Source: Chryseobacterium vaccae (GTDB lineage: Bacteria; Bacteroidota; Bacteroidia; Flavobacteriales; Weeksellaceae). From it: a stretch of DNA of 64,000 bases. The notes below the pieces were generated by a model. The model saw only the letters and a list, made by a program, of their open reading frames with translations. It had not been told where the DNA came from and did no database searches. Location of the stretch: NCBI RefSeq assembly GCF_009602705.1, contig NZ_VSWH01000001.1, positions 1,302,001-1,366,000 on the forward strand, in the 5' to 3' direction. Shown piece after piece: positions 1-8,408 of this stretch (position 1 is the first letter of the stretch; each line of letters begins with the position of its first letter). A program made the translations under genes and the position numbers.

Positions 1-6
1 TTCTAA

Positions 7-324
7 CTACTTTTCCAAATTAAAGTTTATTGCTTCTTTTATTAATTCATTTAAGTCATTCCATTGATTACATTTTTTTAGATAGAATGGTTCCATCCAG
101 TCATAATCTTTTATTATACAAACGTTAAAATATCCTTCAATATCAAATGAAGGATTCCATCCAACATCTAATAAATTGCCATTTGCCAATTCAACTTGTA
201 ACAAATCTTCCTTTAAATTGTCAATATTATTTTCAATGCCCAGCGATATATCTATTGTACTTAGATCATCAAATACTATTTTACTTTTATTTCCAATTAT
301 TCCTTTTATGTTAAATGATTTCAT
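7..324 (-). CDS. Small hypothetical protein, 105 aa
   Basis: A complete short reading frame with ATG start and TAG stop. The protein is acidic and soluble, with no signal peptide and no membrane segment. It has a beta-rich first half and a C-terminal helix rich in Asn, Leu and Lys. I do not recognise the family. The size and composition resemble the small immunity-type or DUF2442-like proteins of Bacteroidota, but no motif supports that. It lies just outside the first copy of the direct repeat that flanks the pigment block, so it is probably not part of that unit. Confidence 0.5.
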   Translation of the reverse strand: MKSFNIKGIIGNKSKIVFDDLSTIDISLGIENNIDNLKEDLLQVELANGNLLDVGWNPSFDIEGYFNVCIIKDYDWMEPFYLKKCNQWNDLNELIKEAINFNLEK

Positions 325-362
325 TATAAATTTATTTAGTTAATTTTAAATATACGATACTG

Positions 363-642
363 TACTTAAATACACCAAGTTAAAATTTGATTATTAAACT
401 CTTCTGAATATTCAATTGCAATAATATAGATTATACTTTTAGGAGCTAAAAACCAAATCCCACATTCTTTTATTGTAGTTGGTACATAAATATATTTAAT
501 ATCAAAGTATATTTTCAAAAATGAGTTATACTTCGTATATATTAAAAATGACAAATATCTTCTTATTAAGTTTCGAAAAAATAATCAACACTCATTAAAT
601 AACTTTAGAATTCTATCAAGATCTTCTAGAAATTGGTTCGAA
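363..642. repeat. 280-bp direct repeat, copy 1
   Basis: This segment recurs in the same orientation at 8670-8948 with about 11 differences, mostly transitions, plus one single-base indel (roughly 96% identity by eye). Its 3' end enters the coding frame of a truncated LuxR-type gene. Only this copy continues into the HTH region; copy 2 diverges exactly after ggttcgaa. Together the copies bracket both marR genes and the carotenoid operon. Confidence 0.85.
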
Positions 643-835
643 ACTAAACCTATTAACAGTTTCTGAAAGAAAAATAGTAGAATTACTATCTGCTCAAAAA
701 ACCAGTAAGCAAATTGCAGAACTTCTTTTCCTGTCCGAAAAAACAGTAGAAGGACACCGTACCAGAATTATAGAAAAATTGGGGATTCCAAAAGAAAAAA
801 AATGCATTACTGATTTGGGCAATACAGAATTATAA
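599..835 (+). pseudogene. LuxR-type HTH regulator, C-terminal remnant
   Basis: From 599 a frame runs to a TAA at 833-835 with no start codon; an in-frame TAA lies just upstream at 596-598. The translation includes LTVSERKIVELLSAQKTSKQ followed by IAELLFLSEKTVEGHRTRI, a clear GerE/LuxR helix-turn-helix of the kind that ends NarL/FixJ-like or TPR-LuxR regulators of Flavobacteriia. The N-terminal sensor or TPR part is missing. The first 44 bases of the frame lie inside the 280-bp direct repeat, so the duplication copied part of this gene. Confidence 0.75.
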
Positions 836-921
836 AAAAATCCTTGTAGATTTAAAAATAATTATTAAAAAATGAAAGATGTCTTTCACCCTATTATAAA
901 CCTACCGGAACATTATTAATA

Positions 922-1602
922 TCATAATTTTTTGAAAGTATATTCATCATAGACTGTGTTAATGAGCTCATCAGAATGAATGTTTCGTGAGAAAATAGGA
1001 TAATGAAAACGATCTAATTTATTGAGAATACGGATCAGATCCATTTTTTCATTATAATTAAGATTCCCGGCAACAATATTAGTAGCCTGACGAATTTTTT
1101 CCATTTGCTTTTCCAGCACCATTAATCCTCTCTCAGAAATATGGATTAATTTACTTCGTTTATCCAAATCAGAATCTGTTTGTTCAATCAATCCCTGACG
1201 CAGAAGTCTTGTAATGATAAGCATACCAACAGGCTTATCGTGAATATTTTTTTTGATGAGAGCCATCTTAGTCATCTCACCAAAAGCTTTTAAGTTGATC
1301 AAGTAAATAAAGTCTTCCTGAGTAGAAAATTCAGAATCTGTGATAGCCGACTTTGAATAGGTCTTAGCATATCGGTTAAGATGAACAAGTAATGTACTAA
1401 TTGCGCTTTCCGCTGTTCTTCCATTCTCTTTTCCTTCCCAGTATGGCTCATCACCAGCACGCGTAGACTCAAGATTCTCCTTACCAGAAACCCACAGTTT
1501 AAAGCCCTCAATAGTGGGTGGATAGGAATTCGGAGATGTTTTATTATCTGATTCGAATTGCTCAAGAAGAGTCATAAAGTCTTTGATAAGGGTAAAATTC
1601 AT
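922..1602 (-). CDS. MarR-family transcriptional regulator (paralogue 1)
   Basis: A winged-helix MarR protein of about 226 residues. It is clearly paralogous to the regulator heading the carotenoid operon at 7740-8396: both begin MNF-LIK and share GRTAESAISTLL/GRSSDSVINTLL, Y(A)KTYS, the QEDFIYLI segment, the recognition region GMLIITRLLRQG, and the wing DKRSKLIHISERGL. I chose the ATG at 1602 rather than one seven codons upstream because it matches the paralogue's start and keeps a conserved 13-base distance to the operator. The gene is monocistronic on the minus strand. Likely role: repression of itself and perhaps of the pigment operon. The ligand or signal is unknown. Confidence 0.85.
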   Translation of the reverse strand: MNFTLIKDFMTLLEQFESDNKTSPNSYPPTIEGFKLWVSGKENLESTRAGDEPYWEGKENGRTAESAISTLLVHLNRYAKTYSKSAITDSEFSTQEDFIYLINLKAFGEMTKMALIKKNIHDKPVGMLIITRLLRQGLIEQTDSDLDKRSKLIHISERGLMVLEKQMEKIRQATNIVAGNLNYNEKMDLIRILNKLDRFHYPIFSRNIHSDELINTVYDEYTFKKL

Positions 1603-1614
1603 GTCAATTAAAAT

Positions 1615-1630
1615 ACTATACAAATATACC
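1615..1630. promoter_or_regulatory. Putative MarR operator/promoter upstream of paralogue 1
   Basis: On the plus strand the site reads ACTATACAAATATACC. It is a close match to the perfect inverted repeat AGTATACAAATATACT found 13 bases from the start codon of the paralogous marR at 8396, and it lies 13 bases from this gene's start. On the minus strand it contains TATATTTG, a Bacteroidota -7 element (TAnnTTTG), so a bound repressor would cover the promoter. I see nothing else in 1631-1917. Confidence 0.55.
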
Positions 1631-1917
1631 TGCTTTTAATTTAATCTCAACTTTTTACTAGAGTGTATACAATTTTGATTTTTTATATTTAATAGTAAAT
1701 GATACCGGCAGAAGAAAACCGAAATAAAAATTGTATTAATTATAAATAAGTATATTCCTGGAACGAGAAAAAGATAAAACTATCTATATTTTTCTATAAA
1801 AGGAATTTACTTTAAATATTTGCCAATTGAAAAAAGAATACAAATAAACTATAAATACTTATTATATACATTGTCCGAAACTTTAAAAAGCTCCGGACAG
1901 TATGTATTAAACTAACA

Positions 1918-2217
1918 TTAATTGGTTTTTTTTCTCCATTCAGCCTTCACATCTTCAGCGGCATCTTTGGTATTTTCCCAGGCTTCATCAGCTTTATCCT
2001 TAATATCATCCCAGGCATCTGAAATATTTGACTTCACCCTTTCCAACCAGTCTTCATGAGAAGCTTCCTGATCATTATCTCTTTTTTCATTGATATAATC
2101 TTTGGCTTTATCCGCTAACTCACTTATTTTCCATTTTGAATTATCAGCTGCGTTTTTTAAAGAATTTTCGGTTTCATTAACTGCATTTTCTGCTTTGTTA
2201 TAATCTGAATTATTCAT
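1918..2217 (-). CDS. Small hydrophilic LEA/YtxH-like stress protein, 99 aa
   Basis: A highly charged, cysteine-free protein with predicted amphipathic helices, rich in Asp, Lys, Ala and Asn. It has Trp-containing repeats such as DAWDDIKDKADEAWENTKDA. There is no signal peptide and no membrane segment. The composition resembles late-embryogenesis-abundant or CsbD-like stress proteins, which protect against drying or osmotic stress, but no family motif is diagnostic. It sits alone between marR paralogue 1 and the 3' end of the pigment operon, on the same strand. Confidence 0.6.
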   Translation of the reverse strand: MNNSDYNKAENAVNETENSLKNAADNSKWKISELADKAKDYINEKRDNDQEASHEDWLERVKSNISDAWDDIKDKADEAWENTKDAAEDVKAEWRKKTN

Positions 2218-2397
2218 AATAATATATTTAAAGTAATCGGTATATAAATAAACAATATTTATGCCTAAAAAACTATTTAGAATGTTAAAATTTATTAAAC
2301 TTTAAACACCATTGAAGAAACTCCTCTCATATTCAAAACTATAAGCCTTCTATTGTCCGATTCTAAGTCTCAATCATATCTTCATGTAAAGAATAAA

Positions 2398-2507
2398 CTA
2401 TTTATTTCTGCTAAGCTTTTTAATCATTCCTTTAAAAATAATCCCATGAAACGGAAGAACCATAAACCAATATATCCGGTAGCGCCAGTAAGCAGTATTT
2501 TTTCCAT
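2398..2507 (-). pseudogene. SDR/DUF2867 gene collapsed by internal deletion
   Basis: The ATG at 2507 begins MEKILLTGATGYIG, the nucleotide-binding N-terminus of NmrA-like SDR proteins. Within about 15 codons, in a shifted frame, the sequence becomes LPFHGIIFKGMIKKLSRNK with a TAG at 2398-2400. That matches the C-terminal tail typical of SDR proteins with a DUF2867 domain. Only the two ends remain in 110 bp; roughly 400 or more codons' worth of the usual gene is gone. It begins 52 bases after ribA on the same strand, so it was probably the last gene of the carotenoid/photostress operon. Confidence 0.7.
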
Positions 2508-2559
2508 GATGACACGATTTAAAGGTATGATAAAAAAACATTACCCTTCAGATAAAAGA

Positions 2560-3150
2560 TTATATCTTCTCCAAAAGATGACCGAAATAGTCCTTTTTTC
2601 TAACGAGATAGCTTTCATTTATTCCATTGGGTTCAATTTCTAAAGGAATTCTACGGTTGAGATTGATGCTGCTGCTCTCAACAGACTTAATCTTTTCCGG
2701 ATTATTGGTCAGCAGGTTTATTTCCTTAATATTTAAAATATCCAGCATTTCAACTGCTATATCAAAGTTTCTTCCGTCTGCCGGCAGTCCCAGTTTCAAA
2801 TTAGCCTCAACAGTATCAAAACCTTTTTCCTGAAGTTCATAAGCCTTCAGTTTATTGATGATCCCAATATTTCGTCCTTCCTGTCTGAGATAAACAATAA
2901 CTCCCCCATTTTCAGACATATATTTCATAGCAGCATCCAGCTGTTGTCCGCATTCACATTTTTTTGAATGAAAGACTTCTCCGGTAATACATTCCGAGTG
3001 AAAACGAACATTGACCACCTTATTAAAATCAGTATTCTCGGCCACTAAAACCAAATGAGGGCTCCAGTTTTCTTCATTTTCTGAAAATGCATACATCGTG
3101 AATAATCCGTAATCTGTAGGGATTCTTGATTTTGCTTGTATTTTGAGCAT
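2560..3150 (-). CDS. ribA: GTP cyclohydrolase II
   Basis: Converts GTP to 2,5-diamino-6-ribosylamino-pyrimidinone phosphate, the first step of riboflavin synthesis. The protein is 196 aa, the length of the stand-alone E. coli enzyme. The zinc ligands are present as C54, C65 and C67 (HSECITGEVFHSKKCECG), followed by YLRQEGRNIGIINKLKAYEL and the GTP-binding TVEANLKLGLPADGRNFDIA. It lies 33 bases downstream of the lipocalin gene in the carotenoid operon, not next to other rib genes. That suggests a stress role, such as extra flavin for repair enzymes; this part is inference. Confidence 0.9.
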   Translation of the reverse strand: MLKIQAKSRIPTDYGLFTMYAFSENEENWSPHLVLVAENTDFNKVVNVRFHSECITGEVFHSKKCECGQQLDAAMKYMSENGGVIVYLRQEGRNIGIINKLKAYELQEKGFDTVEANLKLGLPADGRNFDIAVEMLDILNIKEINLLTNNPEKIKSVESSSINLNRRIPLEIEPNGINESYLVRKKDYFGHLLEKI

Positions 3151-3183
3151 AAGTTCGATTTTAATTTAAAATTAATTGATCAT

Positions 3184-3732
3184 CTATTTGGCAAACGGAC
3201 TTTCTTTATCCTGTTTCACCCAGATGAGCTTTGATGTATCATAGCCTATTTCCTGTGCTTTGATCATAAAATTCTGTTTTACACTTTCAGGTATGCTTTT
3301 TTCACGGGAAAGAATCCACAGGTAATCTAAATTTTTCCCGGCAACCAATGCATATTGGTAATCTTCAAGTGCAACAATATTATACCCAGCATAAAAGGGT
3401 CCGAAAAAACTTACCTTCAATGCAGCTGTATTCTTGTTCTCTCTAAATTTCGCAGTACCATTAACAGAAACCCATTTATTCTTTTTAAAATTGTATCCGC
3501 TGTTAACTACTTTTACACTCCCGTCTACATTAAGACTGTATTGAGCCATTGCATTATCAAGGTCTTTTTCAAAACGATAATCAAATCTTGCAATTTCATA
3601 CCATGTCCCTAAATACCTGTTAACATCAAACTGATTGACTGGCTGTGCTTTTTCAGGCATTGAAGAACATGATGTGAAGACACTAAATAATACTAAAATT
3701 ATTAAGAACGTGAGAATGATTTTATTTTTCAT
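3184..3732 (-). CDS. blc: Lipocalin-family outer-membrane lipoprotein (Blc-like)
   Basis: A 182-aa lipoprotein: hydrophobic signal, lipobox ending at C22 (FTSC), then the lipocalin signature RYLGTWYEIARFDYRFEKDL. The later strands include YQYALVAGKNLDYLWILSRE, matching bacterial Blc. Lipocalins of this type bind fatty acids or other hydrophobic ligands at the membrane. Its start overlaps the end of the lycopene cyclase gene by 11 bases, so it is translated from the same message. Blc-like genes often accompany carotenoid or photolyase genes in light-stress clusters, and the ligand here could be oxidised lipid. Confidence 0.88.
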   Translation of the reverse strand: MKNKIILTFLIILVLFSVFTSCSSMPEKAQPVNQFDVNRYLGTWYEIARFDYRFEKDLDNAMAQYSLNVDGSVKVVNSGYNFKKNKWVSVNGTAKFRENKNTAALKVSFFGPFYAGYNIVALEDYQYALVAGKNLDYLWILSREKSIPESVKQNFMIKAQEIGYDTSKLIWVKQDKESPFAK

Positions 3733-4411
3733 TTTTAGTTATTTTTTTAAAGAAATAAATATTGAGTAAAAACTGACTGTATCCGTAAACGGTATCTTCA
3801 ATAGGGATGGTTCCCATTCTGACCCCCAAAAAATCATCAGGATTATAGTTAACAACTGGTGAAGGAATTATAGAGCCCGTCAGTATTCCATTCACTGCAA
3901 AAAATCCGGGCATCAAAATCAGATATACAAAACTTGCCTTTCCTATCCATTCTTTTTTAGCAATAAAATGCAGATAGCAAAGGGTTATTAACGTTACAAT
4001 AACTGTCAGCAAAGTATATATTCTCTCATAGTAAAGAAGTCCTGCCAAACAGAGAACAATAACAGCCGTAAACACAATAAGATTATTAAAGAGATCAGCC
4101 CATGCCAGCTTAAAAAATTTTTCAAGGCAATAGTAAGTAAAAACACAGGCGAATGGAATACAGTAAAAGAACAGCCATTCTTCTATAGGAAGCCCTGAAA
4201 TTTTAACCCCTAATGTATACCTGTAATCAAACCACCATACACCTTTTCCTGTGAACCATATATCCCACACAATAAAAGGAATTGCTACGATTGTAGATGA
4301 CAACAGAAACTTTCCGAAAAGTTTATTAAACTGTATTCTTCTGTCAAAAGAAGCCAAAAAGCAAATAATGACTGTGAAAAAATTAATCAGTATGTAAGTA
4401 TATTGCATCAT
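3722..4411 (-). CDS. crtY: Lycopene beta-cyclase, fused CrtYc-CrtYd type
   Basis: An integral membrane protein of 229 aa with about six to seven hydrophobic segments. It contains two copies of the lycopene cyclase domain: the first has WWFDYRYTLGVKISGLPIEE (the PxEE motif), the second DFLGVRMGTIPIEDTVYGY. This is the single-chain form of the heterodimeric CrtYc/CrtYd cyclase found in Flavobacteriia. It makes the beta-rings of beta-carotene from lycopene. The ATG overlaps the crtZ stop codon (ATGA-type, two adjacent Met codons), and its own end overlaps the lipocalin gene. Confidence 0.88.
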   Translation of the reverse strand: MMQYTYILINFFTVIICFLASFDRRIQFNKLFGKFLLSSTIVAIPFIVWDIWFTGKGVWWFDYRYTLGVKISGLPIEEWLFFYCIPFACVFTYYCLEKFFKLAWADLFNNLIVFTAVIVLCLAGLLYYERIYTLLTVIVTLITLCYLHFIAKKEWIGKASFVYLILMPGFFAVNGILTGSIIPSPVVNYNPDDFLGVRMGTIPIEDTVYGYSQFLLNIYFFKKITKNEK

Positions 4412-4860
4412 TTTTTATTGAAATACATTTTAAAATAGACCATAGGAACCCACAAAAAGCCAAAGCACTCTCCTTCTTCTTTTCCTAAATGTTTGTGGTG
4501 CTGTTTATGAGCACGTCTGATGGCAAGCAAATAGGGGTTCTTTGTTTTTGTAAAAACCTTTGCTCTTTGATGAATAAAAATATCATGGACAAAGAAATAG
4601 GCCATTCCGTAAAGACTTATTCCCAAGCCAACAAAAAACAGATAATTGAATTCCTGCCTTACCCCTGCATATAATAATGCAATAGCAGGGCTGGCAAAAA
4701 TGAAAAAGAACAGATCATTCCTCTCCAGCTTCCCGTCATGGCTGTGATCATGATGATCGCGGTGCAGGCCCCACAAAAAACCATGCATAATATATCTGTG
4801 GATCAGCCATGTGGCGCCTTCCATGGAAATAAAAACACACAAAACGATCAGAAAATTCAT
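4408..4860 (-). CDS. crtZ: Beta-carotene hydroxylase
   Basis: A di-iron membrane hydroxylase of the fatty-acid hydroxylase superfamily that converts beta-carotene to zeaxanthin. All histidine boxes are visible: HRYIMHG, HRDHHDHSHDG, HDIFIHQR and HKQHHKH. I chose the ATG at 4860 (MNFLIVL), one base after the SRPBCC gene's stop codon, giving 150 aa. An upstream in-frame start at 4890 would overlap that gene and adds an unlike tail. No ketolase gene (crtW) is seen in the window, so zeaxanthin or a derivative is the likely end product of these genes. Confidence 0.9.
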   Translation of the reverse strand: MNFLIVLCVFISMEGATWLIHRYIMHGFLWGLHRDHHDHSHDGKLERNDLFFFIFASPAIALLYAGVRQEFNYLFFVGLGISLYGMAYFFVHDIFIHQRAKVFTKTKNPYLLAIRRAHKQHHKHLGKEEGECFGFLWVPMVYFKMYFNKK

Positions 4861-4861
4861 A

Positions 4862-5329
4862 TTAATTATGTTCTTGGTTAAAAAGATCATTCAACACTCT
4901 GTATCTGAAATCGAAAATACTTCTGAGCTTTTCTTTAACAAACAAGCGATGGGCTATTCTTCCTAAAACCCCAAACGGGAGTTCATAATCTACAGTATCT
5001 TTCATCAATATACCATTCTCATCAGGAATAAACTCATGAAAATGATTCCAATGCTTATAAGGGCCTTTTTTCTGAAAGTCCGTAAAGCTTTTACCCTCTT
5101 CTACCTGACTGATAATGGTTTTCCACTTCATCGGAATTCCCAATACAGGAGAAACTGTATAATCTATTTCCATTCCTTCAAAAATAGATTCATCCTTAAT
5201 ATCTGAAAGAACCACAAAACTCATGTTTTCAGGCGTTATTTCGGATAAGTTATGAGGGGATGAAAAGAATTTCCATGCCGTCTCAATATTGCACCTCAAA
5301 TGCTGTTCTCTATATAATCTGTACATCAT
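4862..5329 (-). CDS. SRPBCC (START-like) domain protein
   Basis: A 155-aa soluble protein of the SRPBCC/polyketide-cyclase fold. It opens with the typical LYREQHLRCNIETAWKFFSS and has GPYKHWNHFHEF near the centre. Proteins of this type are regularly found between crtB and crtZ in flavobacterial pigment clusters. They probably bind a hydrophobic intermediate, but no reaction has been assigned to this one. It lies 38 bases downstream of crtB and one base before crtZ. It starts with two adjacent Met codons and either could be used. Confidence 0.8.
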   Translation of the reverse strand: MMYRLYREQHLRCNIETAWKFFSSPHNLSEITPENMSFVVLSDIKDESIFEGMEIDYTVSPVLGIPMKWKTIISQVEEGKSFTDFQKKGPYKHWNHFHEFIPDENGILMKDTVDYELPFGVLGRIAHRLFVKEKLRSIFDFRYRVLNDLFNQEHN

Positions 5330-5367
5330 TTATTTTTTTGTTAAACTCCTTTTAAACAGTGCATGTA

Positions 5368-6204
5368 TTACAAATAAGCAGATTTGTATCTTATATAGCT
5401 TTTGAATGCAACCAACAACTTCTGTGAATTGGCAATCCTGATTCTCTGCTGCAAAATATGCTGAGAACTTGTTTTCTTTATTTTTTCAAATAGCAGCAGA
5501 TAGTATCTGTAGGCCAAGTATACTCCGAACATCGAAGAGCTTGGAAGCTTCTTAATTCCTTGTAATGCTTCTTTAAATTCTTCTTCAATTTCTTTTTCAA
5601 TCTGGGCTTTTACAGTATTATCAAAGACAGACATATTCAGAGACGGGAAATAGGTTCTACCCAAAATCTGATAATCATCTTTCAGGTCCCGTAAAAAATT
5701 TACTTTTTGAAAAGCAGATCCCAACTTCATGGCAAATGGTTTAAGTTTTTCAAATTGCTGTTTATCGCCTTCTGTAAATATCTGCAGGCACATAAGACCT
5801 ACCACTTCTGCAGAGCCATAGATATACTCATTATAAAGATCGGAGTTGTAGTCTATTTTTTGCAGATCCATTTCCATGCTGTGCAAAAACTGATCGATCA
5901 ATTGAATATTAATATCATAGTGGCGAACCGCTTCCTGAAATGAATGTAAAATGGGATTGAGTGATATACCGTCCTTCAGCGCTTCATAAGTTTCGTTTTT
6001 TAGACTTTTCAAAAGCTTCTCTTTATCATACCCATGAAAGCTATCAACAATTTCATCTGCAAGACGCACATATCCATAAACAGCATAAACAGCAGGTCTG
6101 ATAGAAGGCTTCAAAGCCAATATTCCTAATGAAAAACTGGTACTGTATTTTTGAGTAGTATACTTGCTTACCTTGCGAGACAACTCATCAAACAATTTTT
6201 TCAT
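5368..6204 (-). CDS. crtB: Phytoene synthase
   Basis: Condenses two geranylgeranyl diphosphates to phytoene, the first committed step of carotenoid synthesis. The protein is 278 aa with the two Asp-rich substrate motifs, LADEIVD near residue 50 and VNFLRDLKDD near residue 170, and the squalene/phytoene synthase signature around GSAEVVGLMCL. It begins one base after the crtI stop codon, so expression is tightly coupled. I see no missing catalytic residue. Confidence 0.93.
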   Translation of the reverse strand: MKKLFDELSRKVSKYTTQKYSTSFSLGILALKPSIRPAVYAVYGYVRLADEIVDSFHGYDKEKLLKSLKNETYEALKDGISLNPILHSFQEAVRHYDINIQLIDQFLHSMEMDLQKIDYNSDLYNEYIYGSAEVVGLMCLQIFTEGDKQQFEKLKPFAMKLGSAFQKVNFLRDLKDDYQILGRTYFPSLNMSVFDNTVKAQIEKEIEEEFKEALQGIKKLPSSSMFGVYLAYRYYLLLFEKIKKTSSQHILQQRIRIANSQKLLVAFKSYIRYKSAYL

Positions 6205-6205
6205 A

Positions 6206-7696
6206 TTATTTTATTTTTAGTTTATTAACCTCTCCTGCTACAATCTTTCCAGAAATAACTGACGGGGGAACTCCTGGTCCCGGAACAGTTAACTGGCCGG
6301 TATAAAAAAGATTGCTGATCTTTTTATTCCTTATTTTAGGCTTCAGAACAGCAGTCTGTGATAAAGTGTTGGACAATCCATAGGCATTCCCCTGATAAGC
6401 ATTATAATCCGAAATAAAATCACTTACACAATAGCTTCTCTTGTATTCAATCCTGGAGATAAGATCGGTTTCTCCTGTATGTTTTTCAATTCTTTCCAGC
6501 ATTTCCTTCAGGTATTTTTCTCTTACAGTCTCCTCATCATGTATTCCCGGTGTGAGGGGTAACAGTAAAAAAAGATTTTCACACCCTTCAGGAGCTATAT
6601 CCGGATCAGTTTTGGAAGGGCAGCACGCATAAAAAAGCGGTTTAGCAGGCCATTTTTTATTTTTATAAATGCAGTCTATATGATCATCAAGATTGTTTTC
6701 AAAAAATAGAGTATGATGTTTTAAATGAGATATTTTCCCTTTGATTCCCAGGTAATAAATCAGACATGAAGGAGCAAAGGTTCTCGTTTTCCAATAGGCA
6801 TCATTATAGTTTCTAAGTGATTTGGAAATTAATGTTTCTGTGTGATGGTAATCTGATGATGCAATCACTGCATCAAATTCATAATCTTTACCATTTGCTG
6901 TTATTGAGACCACTTTCCCGTTTTCTGTATTGATTTTCTTTACCTCATGATTGAAATGAAAAGTTACCCCCTGCTTTTCTGCAACGTCTTTCATACCAAG
7001 AACAAGTTGATAAAAACCTCCCATGGGGTATTTGGTCCCCAAAACATATCCCCCATAATTCATAAGACTGTAAAGTGCGGGAATATTCTGAGGTGAGGCA
7101 CCAAGGAATATAACCGGGAATTCCATCAGGGATCTGAGTTTAGGATCAGAAAAATAACCTGAAACATATTTCCTGAAATTACTCAAAAGATCAAGCTTCA
7201 GTGCACTGCCTGCTATTTTTAAAGAAGCAAATTCCAACCAGTTATAACAAGGTTTTGTGACAAAGTCTTTCATTCCTACCTCATACTTGAATTGAGCAGA
7301 CTGCATGAATGTATCATACTTCTTCCCCGCTCCTTTTTCTGTTTTTTCAAATAACTCCCGGATCTCATCATTTTTCTCAGGAACTGAAATCTTTTCTTCT
7401 GAAAAGACCATCTCAAACTGGGGATCTAAAGAAACAAGCTTAAAAAAATCAGAGACTTTGCAGTCAAAATCGCTGAAAAAGCCTTCGATAATATCAGGCA
7501 TCCAGTACCAGCTGGGCCCCATGTCAAAAACATACCCTTGTTCTGTTCTAAATTGCCTTGCACGACCTCCCGGCTGGTCATGTTTTTCAAATACATGCAC
7601 TTCATTTCCTGATTTAGCAGCATATGCAGCAGCAGACAGCCCTGAAAATCCAGAACCAATTACAGCAATTCTCTTTCTTAAGTTTCCAGTATCCAT
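6206..7696 (-). CDS. crtI: Phytoene desaturase
   Basis: An FAD-dependent desaturase that converts phytoene to lycopene in successive steps. The protein is 496 aa. Its N-terminal dinucleotide fold is VIGSGFSGLSAAAYAAKSGN followed by PGGRARQF and FDMGPSWYWMP. The C-terminal CrtI signature is LFYTGQLTVPGPGVPPSVIS. It is the second gene of the operon, 43 bases after the marR stop codon, with no obvious terminator between them, so the regulator and pigment genes are probably co-transcribed. Confidence 0.95.
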   Translation of the reverse strand: MDTGNLRKRIAVIGSGFSGLSAAAYAAKSGNEVHVFEKHDQPGGRARQFRTEQGYVFDMGPSWYWMPDIIEGFFSDFDCKVSDFFKLVSLDPQFEMVFSEEKISVPEKNDEIRELFEKTEKGAGKKYDTFMQSAQFKYEVGMKDFVTKPCYNWLEFASLKIAGSALKLDLLSNFRKYVSGYFSDPKLRSLMEFPVIFLGASPQNIPALYSLMNYGGYVLGTKYPMGGFYQLVLGMKDVAEKQGVTFHFNHEVKKINTENGKVVSITANGKDYEFDAVIASSDYHHTETLISKSLRNYNDAYWKTRTFAPSCLIYYLGIKGKISHLKHHTLFFENNLDDHIDCIYKNKKWPAKPLFYACCPSKTDPDIAPEGCENLFLLLPLTPGIHDEETVREKYLKEMLERIEKHTGETDLISRIEYKRSYCVSDFISDYNAYQGNAYGLSNTLSQTAVLKPKIRNKKISNLFYTGQLTVPGPGVPPSVISGKIVAGEVNKLKIK

Positions 7697-7739
7697 TGTT
7701 ACTTATTTAATAGTTTTAACAACTCTATTTAATACGGCA

Positions 7740-8396
7740 TCAGCTCAACCTTTTATATGCAATATCCAACAGATCCCTCGTATCCAGATTCATATGGTAA
7801 AAAGAATTATGAAATTCATCCAGTTTAGAGAGTATCGCTATGAGCAGCATTTGTTCAGAGTGAGCAAGATTCCCCACTACAACATTTGAGGCTTTACGGA
7901 TTTCATCCATATTTTCCTCCAATACAGTAAGCCCTTTCTCTGTTATCTGAATATGCTTTGTTCGTTTATCTTTTTCAGAGACTGTCTGCTCAACCCAACC
8001 ATGACGAATTAATCGATTAATAATAAGTATACCTGAAGATTTTTCATGCACATTATGTCTTATCAATTCCATTTTTGTCATTGCTCCCATCGTTTTCAGA
8101 CCTATCAGATAAATAAAATCATCCTGGCTTGAAAAAACTGAATTGCCAATTGATCTGGAGTAAGTTTTTGCATACCTTCCCATCCTTATCAATAATGTAT
8201 TGATGACACTATCAGAACTTCTTCCCGATTCTTTACCTATCCAACATGGATCTATTGATTCAGAAGTATTTTTACAGGAAGAATTGATCCACTCCGTAAA
8301 ACCCTGAAGATCGTTGCTGTATAACGACTTACCTTCATTTTGCTCCATAAATTGCTGAACAAGTTCTACAACTGATTTTATAAGATCAAAATTCAT
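7740..8396 (-). CDS. MarR-family regulator heading the carotenoid operon (paralogue 2)
   Basis: A winged-helix MarR protein of 218 aa, paralogous over its full length to the protein at 922-1602. The recognition helix region is GILIINRLIRHGWVEQ and the wing is DKRTKHIQITEKGL. It is the first gene of the pigment operon and has two operator-like inverted repeats directly upstream. This makes it the obvious candidate for an autorepressor controlling crtI and the genes after it. The inducing signal (light, singlet oxygen, an isoprenoid) cannot be told from sequence. Confidence 0.88.
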   Translation of the reverse strand: MNFDLIKSVVELVQQFMEQNEGKSLYSNDLQGFTEWINSSCKNTSESIDPCWIGKESGRSSDSVINTLLIRMGRYAKTYSRSIGNSVFSSQDDFIYLIGLKTMGAMTKMELIRHNVHEKSSGILIINRLIRHGWVEQTVSEKDKRTKHIQITEKGLTVLEENMDEIRKASNVVVGNLAHSEQMLLIAILSKLDEFHNSFYHMNLDTRDLLDIAYKRLS

Positions 8397-8408
8397 AACC
8401 TATACATT

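Noticed and set aside
366..554. Open frame of 62 codons on the minus strand in repeat copy 1
   Set aside because: It begins with TTG, has no family features, and the matching frame is not kept in repeat copy 2 because of substitutions and an indel.
2353..2643. Open frame on the plus strand opposite ribA and the SDR remnant
   Set aside because: It is antisense to the clear SDR/DUF2867 remnant and the ribA end; no own features.
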